A stretch of DNA of 64,000 nucleotides from Gemmata massiliana (GTDB lineage: Bacteria; Planctomycetota; Planctomycetia; Gemmatales; Gemmataceae), in assembly GCF_901538265.1 (NCBI RefSeq), contig NZ_LR593886.1, positions 310,001 to 374,000 on the forward strand. The letters are read 5' to 3'. A model generated the notes under the pieces. That model searched no databases. It worked only from the letters and a program-made list of their open reading frames with translations, and was not told the DNA's origin. Of the stretch, positions 34,788 through 43,309 are shown one piece after another (positions within the stretch are counted from its first letter, which is position 1; the number at the start of each line of letters is the position of its first letter). The translations under genes and the position numbers were made by a program.

Positions 34788-35657
34788 TCAGATGAAGAGA
34801 ACGGCCGCCGCCGCGCCGCCCGCGAGGATCGCCGCCCCCAGAGCCAGCCAACTCGTGAGGTAGCCGCGGGTCCACTCGTCGGCGCGGAGGAACAGGAACC
34901 CCGTGAGCGCGATTGCCATGAACACGCCGACGAGCCGCACCCCTGCTCCAACGCGCTCCTGGGCGCGTAACTCGCGCACCTGCTCCGCGGTCACTTCTAC
35001 ATCGTACTCGACGTAGACCAGGTTATCAGACTCAGACGCGCCCGCCTTAATGAGTAACTCGATTTCCTCCGAGTCGGCCTTGCGCACCGTGCGGCTGTCT
35101 TTGCGAAGGAACTCGGTTCGCACTTCGTTAACAGAAATCTTGTGGCGCACGGGCGGATCAAGTTCGCCGAGTTTCTTCTCGATCAACTCGCGGGCCGCAC
35201 TCAGAGCATCTTCTTCCGCTTCCGCTTCGGTCGCATGAGCCAAAATACTCACAACGCGCTCGCGAACCGTGAGCGCTCCACCACCGGGGTGCGGCTGCGA
35301 TTTCGGAGCGGGTGGCCCTTTCACGACCGGTTCCGGTGGTGTCGGTGGGGGCGCAGGAGTACCGCTCTTGGGCGGTGCCGGTTTGGGGCCGCCCCGGTGG
35401 ATCTGCCCATCTTCGTAAGTGACAACCCCGAATAGCGAAACACCGCGTTTGACCGCGAGGTCGGGCATCGCCTTCACTTGCGAACTGGCACCGCCGTTCA
35501 CGCCGCTGAGCGCGAGCGCTTCGGCCTCTTTGCGGGCTTTTTCGGCTTTGCTCCCGGTCGCACCGCCGGGGACCGGACCGGACCTGGCACACGCGCCCAG
35601 CGCGAAGCACAGCCCGACCACCGACAGTCGAAGGATGTTCCGCGCCGTGCTTTTCAT
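34788..35657 (-). CDS. lipoprotein with C-terminal transmembrane helices
   Basis: A 289-residue protein; ATG 35657 has AGGAG six bases upstream. The signal peptide ends in a lipobox LGAC followed by ARSG. After an alanine-rich helix, a proline-rich linker covers about residues 90-125 (PAPPPTPPEPVVKGPPAPKS). A helical domain (about 135-235) has an EEDALSAARELIEKKLGEL segment and ends with YVEYDVEVTAEQVRELRAQERVG. Two hydrophobic helices close the protein (VRLVGVFMAIALTGFLFL and SWLALGAAILAGGAAAAVLF), so it spans the inner membrane. It lies between the upstream kinase gene (71 bases) and the ECF sigma gene (31 bases), suggesting a signalling cassette. The family is unknown. Confidence 0.8.
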   Translation of the reverse strand: MKSTARNILRLSVVGLCFALGACARSGPVPGGATGSKAEKARKEAEALALSGVNGGASSQVKAMPDLAVKRGVSLFGVVTYEDGQIHRGGPKPAPPKSGTPAPPPTPPEPVVKGPPAPKSQPHPGGGALTVRERVVSILAHATEAEAEEDALSAARELIEKKLGELDPPVRHKISVNEVRTEFLRKDSRTVRKADSEEIELLIKAGASESDNLVYVEYDVEVTAEQVRELRAQERVGAGVRLVGVFMAIALTGFLFLRADEWTRGYLTSWLALGAAILAGGAAAAVLFI

Positions 35658-35728
35658 GCCGCTCTCCTCGGTTCTGATACCCGTTACCGACAGTGCGTGT
35701 TTCGTCGCCCGCGAAACACGAGCCGAAA

Positions 35729-37345
35729 CTACGCGCGCGCCGACTTCAACGGCGGACCGGCCCACGGACTCGCGACCTGGGCCGCAATGGTCGCGATCAC
35801 CAGCACGGATATGCCGAGCATCGCCGGGGTGGACTCGCTCGTCGGCCACAGGAACAGGAAGATACTGCCCCAGAACGCGATGGCGATGATCGGGATGAAC
35901 CGCACGCGCTCGCGCCGGTTGCGGTTCGTGGTCGTCCACCAGCGCGACACCGCAACAGTGACACCGAAGTAGACCAGATATTTCATCCCAGTCCCGAACG
36001 TGTCCTGACTCAGCCGGTGGTTGAACACCACGATGTCGCGGCTGGAGGCGTTCGCGGTGCCGGTCGGGAGCGCCCAGCCGTCGAGCCAGAACGCCATCGC
36101 GCCGATACACAGTCCGACAACCAGTTGAATCGCGCGCCGGCCCCACGGGTTGTTTTCGCTCCGCTTCGGCAGCCGGCCGATGGCCATGACCGACCACGCG
36201 AGCACGGTCGAGAGTACGAACACGCGCCCGAGCAGCGACCAGGGCACCGACCCCTGGAACACCGCCCATGGCGCGGTACACGCGGCCGTAATCAGCGGCG
36301 TCAGCGCGAACCCGCCGGCCAGTTCGGTGAGCCGGTCGCGGGCGGTCTGCGTGAGCGGACCCGAGGGTAGCTGCTTTTCTTTCGTGCGCGTGTCGCGCGG
36401 CACCGGGAACGCGACCGGGCGCACCGCGTCCGACGGCACGTCGAGCGGCTGGGCCGGTATCGGCAGCGGAGGGGGAACCGGGCGCGCTCGTGGGAGCGTG
36501 GGCGTCAGCGACGCGGCCGTGGACATGTCCGGGTCGCGCCGCCCACCAGCGAACATCTCTTCGACCGCCCGCGCGAGTTCGGCCGCGGTCGAGAACCGCT
36601 TCGCCGGGTCTTTTTCGAGCGCCCGGCCGAGTACCTCGCGGTACGGGACCGGCAGTTTCGTGAGGTCCGGCGTTTCGGTGATGTGCTTGATGAGCACTTC
36701 GTAAGGCGTCTCGCCGTTGAACGGGCGCAGGCCGGTAATCATCTCGTAAAGGATGATGCCGCACGCATAAATGTCGATGGACGCGGTGTAGTTCCCGTTC
36801 TTGATCTCGGGCGCCATGTAGTACGGCGTACCGACCCCGCGGCTCAGGTCGCTGCCCTCGCTCCCGCTGATGCGCCGGGACAGTCCGTAGTCGCCGATCT
36901 TCAGGTGCCCGTGCTCGATGAAGATGTTACCGGGCTTCAGGTCGCGGTGAACGACGCCCTGATTGTGCAGATAGCCGACCCCGCGGCACAGGGCCGCGAA
37001 CCACTCGCGGATGACCTGCGTGGGCAACCCGGTAGGGTGCTTGTTGATGACGTGCGCGAGCGACTCGCCGAACACGTACTCCATCACGACCCACTGGTCG
37101 CTGCGGGAGTCGACTCGGAGGTCGAACAGGTGAACGAGGTTGGGGTGCTTCAGGTTGATGCAGTGCGCCACGCCGCGCAGCTCGGCGTCGGTGTGCCCGC
37201 GCGTGAGGAGCTTGAGCGCGACCTCTTTGCCCCCGTCGCTCACGGCGAAATACACTTCGCCGAACGCGCCCTGGCCGACGCCCCGCTTGAGGGTGAACCC
37301 GTCGAGCGGGCGCTGCCCGGACCGGTATGTGAACTTCATCGCCAT
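35729..37345 (-). CDS. Ser/Thr protein kinase with multi-pass membrane C-terminus
   Basis: A 538-residue kinase; ATG 37345 follows an AGGGG site. Kinase domain about 16-280: glycine loop GVGQGAFGEVY, Lys45 (VALK), HRDLKPGN with Asp135, DYG in place of DFG at 152-154, and GTPYYMAPE. A proline-rich linker (about 295-345) leads to about five hydrophobic segments between residues 370 and 535, so the kinase is tethered to the membrane by a polytopic tail rather than by the usual single helix and sensor. No WD40 or PASTA repeats are seen. It begins a three-gene minus-strand set with a lipoprotein and an ECF sigma factor. Confidence 0.92.
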   Translation of the reverse strand: MAMKFTYRSGQRPLDGFTLKRGVGQGAFGEVYFAVSDGGKEVALKLLTRGHTDAELRGVAHCINLKHPNLVHLFDLRVDSRSDQWVVMEYVFGESLAHVINKHPTGLPTQVIREWFAALCRGVGYLHNQGVVHRDLKPGNIFIEHGHLKIGDYGLSRRISGSEGSDLSRGVGTPYYMAPEIKNGNYTASIDIYACGIILYEMITGLRPFNGETPYEVLIKHITETPDLTKLPVPYREVLGRALEKDPAKRFSTAAELARAVEEMFAGGRRDPDMSTAASLTPTLPRARPVPPPLPIPAQPLDVPSDAVRPVAFPVPRDTRTKEKQLPSGPLTQTARDRLTELAGGFALTPLITAACTAPWAVFQGSVPWSLLGRVFVLSTVLAWSVMAIGRLPKRSENNPWGRRAIQLVVGLCIGAMAFWLDGWALPTGTANASSRDIVVFNHRLSQDTFGTGMKYLVYFGVTVAVSRWWTTTNRNRRERVRFIPIIAIAFWGSIFLFLWPTSESTPAMLGISVLVIATIAAQVASPWAGPPLKSARA

Positions 37346-37535
37346 CGCTGACCCCTGCGGATCGGGTGCTCGGCCCCTCTCATTTAGGTTAATTCGCCCC
37401 GTGTGGGCGGATCTTGAGGGAAAAACCGGCTCCGACCGAAGTAGGGGCATTATAACGGGTTCGCGAAAGATGTGTGGACCGTTATTGATCCGATGTTCAC
37501 GGGCGCGGTGAAAGTTCCAGCGCGCCCGCGTGACG

Positions 37536-40199
37536 TCACAACCGCGGGTCGATGGGTTCGCTTTCCAGTGCCAGAACCGCGAACACGCATTCGTGGACTT
37601 CACGCAGCGGGGCGCTGCGGGCGAAGCGCTCCAGCCCTTCGAGGCCCAGACCGAACTCGCGTGCGGCGAGCCCGCGCTTCGCCCCGACCGCCCGGTGCTT
37701 CAGCCGCGAGAGGTGTTCCGCGGCGAGGTAATCTGGCCCGTAGATGATTCGCAGGTACTCGCGCCCACGAACTTTCAGCGCCGGTTGCACGAAGAACCGC
37801 CGGCCCTTCGTCAGCACTTCGAGCGGTTTGACCACCATCCCCTCGCCGCCCGCGTTCGTGAGGTCGAGCCACCACTGCGTCGCGGACTCGACTTCGCTCG
37901 CGTCCGCGAGATCGACCACGCGGTACGGAGTCGCGTGGAGGAGCGGAAACGGACGGTTCGGATCGCCGCACAACTCCGCGAGAGTGCGCATGTGCCAGTC
38001 GTGGGTGCGGTCGAAATAGAGTTTACCCTCGGTCGCGAGCAGGAAGAACGGTGCGAACTTCAGGTCCGTGACCGAGTTCACCGACCAACAGTAGCGCCGG
38101 TACGACGCAACGAATCGCTCCACGGCCTCCGCTTTCGCACCGAAACGGGCCGTGAGTACGGCGAGTTCAGGGCGCGCGGCTTGGGGCGCCAGGAGCTTGT
38201 TTACTTCGGCTAGCGCAGCCGTCGCCGCGCTACCGGTGGCGGCGTACTGGCGGCGCAACAGCTCTTGAGCTTTGGCCGACCACGGCATCAACTCGCCGTC
38301 GAGCGCCACCCAATCCGTGTTGAACTTCGTCCACCAGTCAGCGGCCGTGAGCGCGTCGCGTGCCAGCGCGAGGAACGCATTTTCGGTCGCGGTGTCGTCG
38401 AAGAACCGCCGACCGGTTCGCGTGTAGACGATGCCGCTCTCGTTACTCACGCCGAAGCGCCGGGCCGCTGCGGTTTCGTCCTTACACACGACGACGACGG
38501 CGCGCGAACCCATGTGCTTCTGTTCGCACACCACGCGCTCCGCGCCCTCCTGCTTGTAGTACCGGAAGGCTTCCGCCGGGTGCTCCAGGAAGTCGGGTAG
38601 GGCTGACGCTTCGCACGGAGACATCGTCGGTGGGAGGTAAATCAGCCACCGCGGATCAGCCGCGAACCGGGACATCACTTCTAGTGCTGCCGCCGCGTTC
38701 TCTTCGCGAATCGTGATCTTCCCCGCGAACTGCGTTTCGATGTTGCGCCGACCAATCACGTCGGTGATGTCGAGATCGGAGGAACCTACCCCCCCATCCC
38801 TCCTCCCTGAAGCGAAGGGGGAGAAAGAATTGTCGGTCGACGAAGCCCCACGCACAGCGGGATCGCGCGCCGGCTCCCCCTTCCCTTCGGGGAGGGGGGA
38901 TGGGGGGGTAGGTTGTCTTTGTTCCCCCAACGGGCGCTTCGATTCCGCGTACTGCTTCTCCGCGGGCACGCTCACCAGCTCTTGTTCCGGGTAGCGCAGC
39001 GCGGTCAGCGTGCCACCGAACACGCACCCCGTATCGATGCAGATGCACCGGTTCTCCCACGCGGGCGTGAGTACAGGTGTGTGGCCGTAAACGACGTTCG
39101 CGCGGGCGCGGTAGTTCGCGGCCCAGTTCAACCGAACGGGCAAACCGAATTCGTCGCTCTCGCCGGTCGTGTCGCCGTAGATCGCGAACGCGCGCACCTT
39201 CCCGGAAACGCGCCCGTGCATGTCCGCGGTCAGCCCCGCGTGCGCGACGACGAGGCGCCCGCCGTCCAGAACCAAGTGCGACGGGAGCTTCGCGATGAAC
39301 TCTTGCACGCGCGCGCGCAGCTCCGGCGGTTCCTTCTCGAACTGCTCCACCGATTGCGCGAGACCGTGGTTTTGCTTCACCTTGTCGGGCGTCTTCATCC
39401 ACCGGAGCAACTTGTCTTCATGGTTACCCAGCACGCAGAACGCGACCCCGCGCTGCACCGCGTCCATTACGAGACGGTACACGCCGGGCGTGTCCGGTCC
39501 GCGGTCGCACAAGTCGCCCACGAAGACGAGTCGGCGCCCCTCCGGGGGCGTCACGCGCCAGCCGTCTTCGCTTTGGGTGAGCGCGTAACCGAGTTTCGTG
39601 AGCAGCGCGATCAGCTCGTTCAAGCACCCGTGAACGTCGCCGATGATGTCGAACGGTCCGCGCTCGTCGCGCCTGTTCACTGGGAGCCGGTAGCGCTCGA
39701 ACGTGATCCCGGCGACCTCCTCTTCGCTGTTCAGCACGTGCACGCGCCGGATACCCTCGTCTTCGAGTCGGGCCAGTGAGCGCCGGAGGTCTTCCGCGTG
39801 GCGCTGGGTGACGTGCGGCCCGAACGGGCGCTCCACCGCGCGCTGCTGGTTCCGCGCGTGGCACACGTCCGCGCTGAAGTTGAACACCACCGCGGTCATC
39901 TGGACGTGGTACTTCCGCGCCATTTCCAGGAGCGGCTTGCGCGCTTCGGGGCGCACGTTGGTCGCGTCGATCACGGTGAGCTTCCCGCGCGCGAGCCGCT
40001 TCGCGCAGATCAGGTGCAGCACCTCGAACGCATCGTCCGATGCGGCCTGGTTCATCTCGTCGTCGCTGAGCAGCCCGCGGAAGAAGTCGGAGGAGAGGAT
40101 TTCCGTCGGCTTGAAGTGCTTGCGCGCGAACGTGGACTTGCCGGAACCCGACGGGCCGACCATCAACACGAGCGCGAATTCCGGGATGCGAATCGTCAT
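37536..40199 (-). CDS. pnkp: polynucleotide kinase-phosphatase-ligase (RNA end-repair enzyme)
   Basis: An 887-residue Pnkp. The 5'-kinase domain opens with the P-loop GPSGSGKST (15-23). The metallophosphoesterase domain shows FDIIGDVHGC, FVGDLCDRGPDT, LGNHEDK and VYGHTP (about 180-400). The ligase/adenylyltransferase domain (about 475-887) has the lysine motif EQKHMGSRA and a GEGMVVKP motif. In the characterised bacterial system, Pnkp with the methyltransferase Hen1 heals and seals cleaved tRNAs and 3'-terminally marks them. No hen1 lies next to it here. The start at ATG 40199 matches the family's usual MTIRIPE beginning. A 44-residue segment (about 429-472) between phosphatase and ligase domains is encoded by a palindromic repeat element (38783-38914) and is absent from typical relatives as I know them. 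Confidence 0.92.
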   Translation of the reverse strand: MTIRIPEFALVLMVGPSGSGKSTFARKHFKPTEILSSDFFRGLLSDDEMNQAASDDAFEVLHLICAKRLARGKLTVIDATNVRPEARKPLLEMARKYHVQMTAVVFNFSADVCHARNQQRAVERPFGPHVTQRHAEDLRRSLARLEDEGIRRVHVLNSEEEVAGITFERYRLPVNRRDERGPFDIIGDVHGCLNELIALLTKLGYALTQSEDGWRVTPPEGRRLVFVGDLCDRGPDTPGVYRLVMDAVQRGVAFCVLGNHEDKLLRWMKTPDKVKQNHGLAQSVEQFEKEPPELRARVQEFIAKLPSHLVLDGGRLVVAHAGLTADMHGRVSGKVRAFAIYGDTTGESDEFGLPVRLNWAANYRARANVVYGHTPVLTPAWENRCICIDTGCVFGGTLTALRYPEQELVSVPAEKQYAESKRPLGEQRQPTPPSPLPEGKGEPARDPAVRGASSTDNSFSPFASGRRDGGVGSSDLDITDVIGRRNIETQFAGKITIREENAAAALEVMSRFAADPRWLIYLPPTMSPCEASALPDFLEHPAEAFRYYKQEGAERVVCEQKHMGSRAVVVVCKDETAAARRFGVSNESGIVYTRTGRRFFDDTATENAFLALARDALTAADWWTKFNTDWVALDGELMPWSAKAQELLRRQYAATGSAATAALAEVNKLLAPQAARPELAVLTARFGAKAEAVERFVASYRRYCWSVNSVTDLKFAPFFLLATEGKLYFDRTHDWHMRTLAELCGDPNRPFPLLHATPYRVVDLADASEVESATQWWLDLTNAGGEGMVVKPLEVLTKGRRFFVQPALKVRGREYLRIIYGPDYLAAEHLSRLKHRAVGAKRGLAAREFGLGLEGLERFARSAPLREVHECVFAVLALESEPIDPRL
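38783..38914. repeat. 132-base palindromic repeat translated in frame inside pnkp
   Basis: Near-perfect inverted arms of about 30 bases (AACCTACCCCCCCATCCC... at the left, ...GGGATGGGGGGGTAGGTT at the right, with few mismatches) enclose a second, shorter CCCCTTC/GAAGGGG pairing. The length is exactly 44 codons, so the pnkp frame continues. The translated piece has the look TPPSPLPEGKGE...FSPFASGRRDGGVG. The arms and AAGGGGGAG/CTCCCCCTT core resemble intergenic palindromes typical of these genomes. Confidence 0.8.
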
Positions 40200-40624
40200 G
40201 AGCGAAGGGATCTCCTCAATCCGGCCCGCGCCGGCGGCCCTCCCCATCGAAGTTCGGGGGAAGACGGATAGACCCGCTACCCGCTGCTCGGGTTCGCGGG
40301 CAATTCAGACGCCGTCAAAGCACGCGGACGGTTCGCTCCAGCCGCGTGATGACATGTTCTACACAACCGTTAACGGGTCTAAACGGCACGTAAACCGCCA
40401 GAACGGACTGTTCACAAAGTCGTACTCGCGACGCTCCTGTCACGGTATCCGCTAAAGCCTTGTTACCGCGAGCGTTGTGTCGCGCAGCGGTGCGCGAAAC
40501 GTGCCCGCAACCCCGCTGGCACCGGGTGTGCTAATCAGCAGGACGCACCGAACCATTTCAGGTTCAACTGTCGGTATCAACCGGCCCCTCAACCGGTTAC
40601 CGAGACACCAGGAGTTTCAGTCTA
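40200..40624. other. 425-base intergenic region, no gene seen
   Basis: It lies between divergent pnkp and the PEP-CTERM-like gene. Open frames across it lack recognisable features and are shadows of pnkp upstream sequence. The final 20 bases carry an AGGAG site for the next gene. Confidence 0.5.
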
Positions 40625-41404
40625 ATGTTGTCCCGTTCTGTTCGCCCCATTCGGTCGCTCGCGATCGCGGGGCTGATGCTACTCGCATCGGCCGGCAGCG
40701 CCCGCGCCGATCTCATCAGTTTCACCGGCGGTGGGTCCGCCGCGCACCCCAGCTCGTACTCGGGATCGATCGAGGTCAAGAACCAAACGACCACCTCGGC
40801 CGTGATCGAAGTGAAGCTGACGAACACTAGCACCAACGCCTTTAATTCCAGCGCCGCGAACGGGTTCATCACCGGGTTCGCGTTCAACAACCCGGGCACC
40901 GCGGCGAAGGGCAATATCACCGGCGTGACCTCGTTCTCGGCCTCGTACAACCCGGCCACGGGGCAGGCGTTCCAGTTGGTCAACGCGACCCCGTCCTCGA
41001 ACCTGAACCTCGGCAGCCTCTTCGGGAAGTTCGACTTCGCGGCTTCGGTCGGCTCGACGCTGCACACGAGCGGGACCGCGTCGAACGGACTGTCGGTCGG
41101 TGAAACCGGGACGTTCACATTCGTGGTGAGCGGCACCAACCTGACGAACCTGACCGCCGCGAACCTGCTGTCGGAACTCAGCACGGGCGGCAGCCAGGAT
41201 ACGCCGTTCGTGGTTCGGTTCCGCGGGTACAACACGCCGAAGCTGCCCTATGGCGGCGACGGCGACAAGGTGCCGCTGGGCTCGATCACGACCCCGCCCT
41301 GCCCGCCGAACGGCGTGCCGGCCCCGCCGGGGCTGGTGCTCGCCGGTATGGGAGCCGGGTGCCTGATGCTGGGGCGCCTCCGCCGGAAGCCGGCGCTGGT
41401 GTAA
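40625..41404 (+). CDS. secreted protein with PEP-CTERM-like sorting signal
   Basis: A 259-residue protein. A signal peptide (residues 1-29, ending SARA) leads to a Ser/Thr/Asn/Gly-rich mature body that is likely beta-sheet (SGSIEVKNQTTTSAVIEVKLTNTSTNAF). The C-terminus has VPAPPGLVLAGMGAGCLMLGRLRRK: a VPxP-type motif, one hydrophobic helix and a terminal arginine cluster, the pattern of PEP-CTERM exosortase-sorted proteins. Such proteins are processed by an exosortase and linked to exopolysaccharide production; no exosortase gene is in the window. A T-rich terminator follows. Confidence 0.85.
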   Translation: MLSRSVRPIRSLAIAGLMLLASAGSARADLISFTGGGSAAHPSSYSGSIEVKNQTTTSAVIEVKLTNTSTNAFNSSAANGFITGFAFNNPGTAAKGNITGVTSFSASYNPATGQAFQLVNATPSSNLNLGSLFGKFDFAASVGSTLHTSGTASNGLSVGETGTFTFVVSGTNLTNLTAANLLSELSTGGSQDTPFVVRFRGYNTPKLPYGGDGDKVPLGSITTPPCPPNGVPAPPGLVLAGMGAGCLMLGRLRRKPALV

Positions 41405-41447
41405 ATCGCGAAATCTTTTGACCCCGGCGCCCGTCGCTCCGCGCCCG

Positions 41448-41490
41448 AAACCCCGCGATACACGGACCGTGTCGCGGGGTTTTCTGTTTT
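41448..41490 (+). terminator. intrinsic terminator after the PEP-CTERM-like gene
   Basis: An 11-bp stem (41448-41458 with 41472-41482) with a small internal bulge and apical CACG/CGTG pairs, followed by TTTCTGTTTTT. This is a classical rho-independent layout. Confidence 0.88.
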
Positions 41491-41571
41491 TGAAGCCCGG
41501 CGAACGGCGTGGCCGTCCGCGTGCGCGGCGCTAATAATAGCCCCCACAAGAACCGTAGAAGTGGGGTATTT

Positions 41572-42981
41572 ATGAGCGACACGATCAACATTGCACTCAT
41601 CGGCTGCGGCACCGTCGGTGGGGGCGTGGCGCGCGTGCTGCTCGCGAACGCGGATCGCGTGACCCAGCGTGCCGGCCGGCCGATCGCGCTGCGCCGCGTG
41701 GTCGTGCGTGACCCGTCGAAGGCGCGCGACGCGCTCATCCCGCGCGAGATCATTTCCACCGACATCGACGCGGCGATTCACGACCCGAACATTCATATCG
41801 TCGTCGAGCTGATCGGCGGAACGGGGCTCGCGAAGAAGGTCGTTCTCGATGCGCTTGCGGCCGGCAAGCACGTCGTCACCGCGAACAAGGCGCTCTTGGC
41901 CGATGCGGGCGCGGAAGTGTTCGAGGCCGCGCGCCGGGCCGACCGCACGGTGTGCTTCGAGGCGGCCGTGGCCGGCGGGGTACCCGTAATTCGGGCGCTG
42001 GGGGAAAGCCTCGCCGCGAACCAAGTGACTGCGATCCAGGCGATTCTGAACGGCACGTCGAATTTCATTCTGACGTCCATGACCGAGCACAACATGAGTT
42101 ACGCCGCCGCACTTGCGGAGGCGCAGCGGCTCGGCTACGCGGAGGCCGACCCGACGCTGGACGTGGACGGCAGCGACGCGGCCCACAAGCTCGCGATCCT
42201 GGCGCAGATTTCGTTCGGAGTCGCCGCGAAGCCGCACGAGATCGCCCGCCAGGGCATCGACACCATCGACGCGATGGACATTCGGTTCGCGAACGAACTC
42301 GGCTACACGATCAAGTTGCTCGCGGAAGCGTGGACCAGTGAAGAAACGCGCACCGGCGATCGCGGGGCGCGGAACAGCGGCGGGATCGACACGACTCTAT
42401 CCGGGTCCGGCATCCACCCGGCCCCCGCCCCCCGGCGGGCGGTCGAGAAAGCGGTCGCGCTCCACGTCGCTCCGGTGCTGTTGCGTCACACGGATCTGCT
42501 GGCGCAGGTTCGCGGGGCGTACAACGCAGTGCTGGTGTACGGCGACGTGGTGGGCGAAACGCTGTACCAGGGACCGGGCGCGGGCCAGATGCCGACCGCG
42601 AGTTCGGTGGTCGCGGACCTCATCGATTTGGGCGTGGGCCGGGCGCAGCGGACGTTCGCGGCGGCGAAGTTGTGGAGCCGCGAGGGGCGCGGGTTCACGG
42701 TGGAACCGCCGGAACGGGTGCGGAGTCGGTTCTATCTGCGGTTGCAGGTCGCGGACAAGCCCGGCGTGCTGGCCGATATTACGCGCATCCTGGCCGACGA
42801 AGAGATCAGCATTTCGAGCCTGGTTCAACACGAAGCCCAAGAAGACGGCGCGAGCAGCCCGGTCCCGCTCGTGATCGTGACCCACTACGCCGCGACCGGT
42901 CGGTTCCGGCGCGCCCTGGAACGCATCAACAAGCTCGGCACGATCGCCGCCCCCGCCGTGTTCTTCAGCATGGGCGATTGA
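41572..42981 (+). CDS. hom: homoserine dehydrogenase
   Basis: A 469-residue homoserine dehydrogenase, the branch-point NAD(P)-dependent enzyme from aspartate semialdehyde to homoserine in threonine and methionine synthesis. The Rossmann motif GCGTVGGG (11-18) is at the start; later NKALLAD, EAAVAGGVPVIR, NGTSNFIL and AEADPTLDVDGSDAAHKLAIL match the catalytic domain. A C-terminal ACT domain (RFYLRLQVADKPGVLADITRIL) indicates allosteric control by threonine. ATG 41572 is chosen because the family starts there; the frame runs open to 41509. About 33 extra residues (roughly 263-295, with GDRGARNSGGIDTTLSGSG) fall between the catalytic helix IKLLAEAW and the LLAQVRGAYNAV strand. Confidence 0.95.
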   Translation: MSDTINIALIGCGTVGGGVARVLLANADRVTQRAGRPIALRRVVVRDPSKARDALIPREIISTDIDAAIHDPNIHIVVELIGGTGLAKKVVLDALAAGKHVVTANKALLADAGAEVFEAARRADRTVCFEAAVAGGVPVIRALGESLAANQVTAIQAILNGTSNFILTSMTEHNMSYAAALAEAQRLGYAEADPTLDVDGSDAAHKLAILAQISFGVAAKPHEIARQGIDTIDAMDIRFANELGYTIKLLAEAWTSEETRTGDRGARNSGGIDTTLSGSGIHPAPAPRRAVEKAVALHVAPVLLRHTDLLAQVRGAYNAVLVYGDVVGETLYQGPGAGQMPTASSVVADLIDLGVGRAQRTFAAAKLWSREGRGFTVEPPERVRSRFYLRLQVADKPGVLADITRILADEEISISSLVQHEAQEDGASSPVPLVIVTHYAATGRFRRALERINKLGTIAAPAVFFSMGD

Positions 42982-43046
42982 GCAGCTATCGAATCTCGTT
43001 GAGGCTTTTTGGGGAGGGGGAGATGAGTGCAAGAACGTAGACATTA

Positions 43047-43096
43047 CAAGTTAGAAATGGGCGTGTGCAAGGTTACACACGCCCATTTCTAACTTG
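43047..43096 (+). terminator. strong hairpin after hom
   Basis: A 21-bp perfect stem (43047-43067 with 43076-43096) with an 8-base loop, 65 bases after the hom stop. The first three bases of the next unit's -35-like box lie in its right arm. Confidence 0.8.
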
Positions 43097-43121
43097 CGAA
43101 AGTCATCTCGCGTGGTAGATT
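43094..43121 (+). promoter_or_regulatory. sigma-70-like promoter for the structured RNA
   Basis: TTGCGA at 43094-43099 and TAGATT at 43116-43121 are separated by 16 bases, close to the -35/-10 consensus. The first G-rich bases of the predicted RNA begin about eight bases after the -10 box. Confidence 0.55.
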
Positions 43122-43129
43122 CAAATTAA

Positions 43130-43297
43130 GGGCGCAGGCGCGGGCCACAAGGGAGTTGGAATCCCTTTTCGGCAGGCTTTGGATGCCTAAAACCGTGGAG
43201 AGGCTTGCTCCCTCTCCACGGCACTGCCGAATTTATGTGTTCGTAGCCCGTTCGCCCGCGTGGTCGAGTCTCCAGACTTCAGTCTGGGTTTTGTTGT
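43130..43297 (+). ncRNA. candidate structured small RNA (about 168 nt), unknown class
   Basis: No protein-coding gene lies here, yet the sequence folds well on paper. A closing stem pairs GGGCG (43130-43134) with CGCCC (43253-43257) and CGGGC (43141-43145) with GCCCG (43246-43250). Inside is a hairpin AAGGGA/TCCCTT (43149-43154 with 43162-43167) and a stem TTCGGCAG/CTGCCGAA (43168-43175 with 43224-43231), which itself encloses a 10-bp stem CCGTGGAGAG/CTCTCCACGG (43193-43202 with 43212-43221). A promoter-like sequence precedes it. A CCAGAC/GTCTGG hairpin followed by GTTTTGTTG (43272-43297) ends it, on the plus strand only. The shape (closed rod, side hairpin, large internal loop) recalls 6S RNA, but I cannot assign it. 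SRP, RNase P and tmRNA core motifs are absent. Confidence 0.6.
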
Positions 43298-43309
43298 CTG
43301 AACATCTCT

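Noticed and set aside
43130-43297. SRP RNA, RNase P RNA or tmRNA
   Set aside because: The conserved core motifs of these RNAs, as I know them, were not found in the sequence; only a covariance search would exclude a divergent form.
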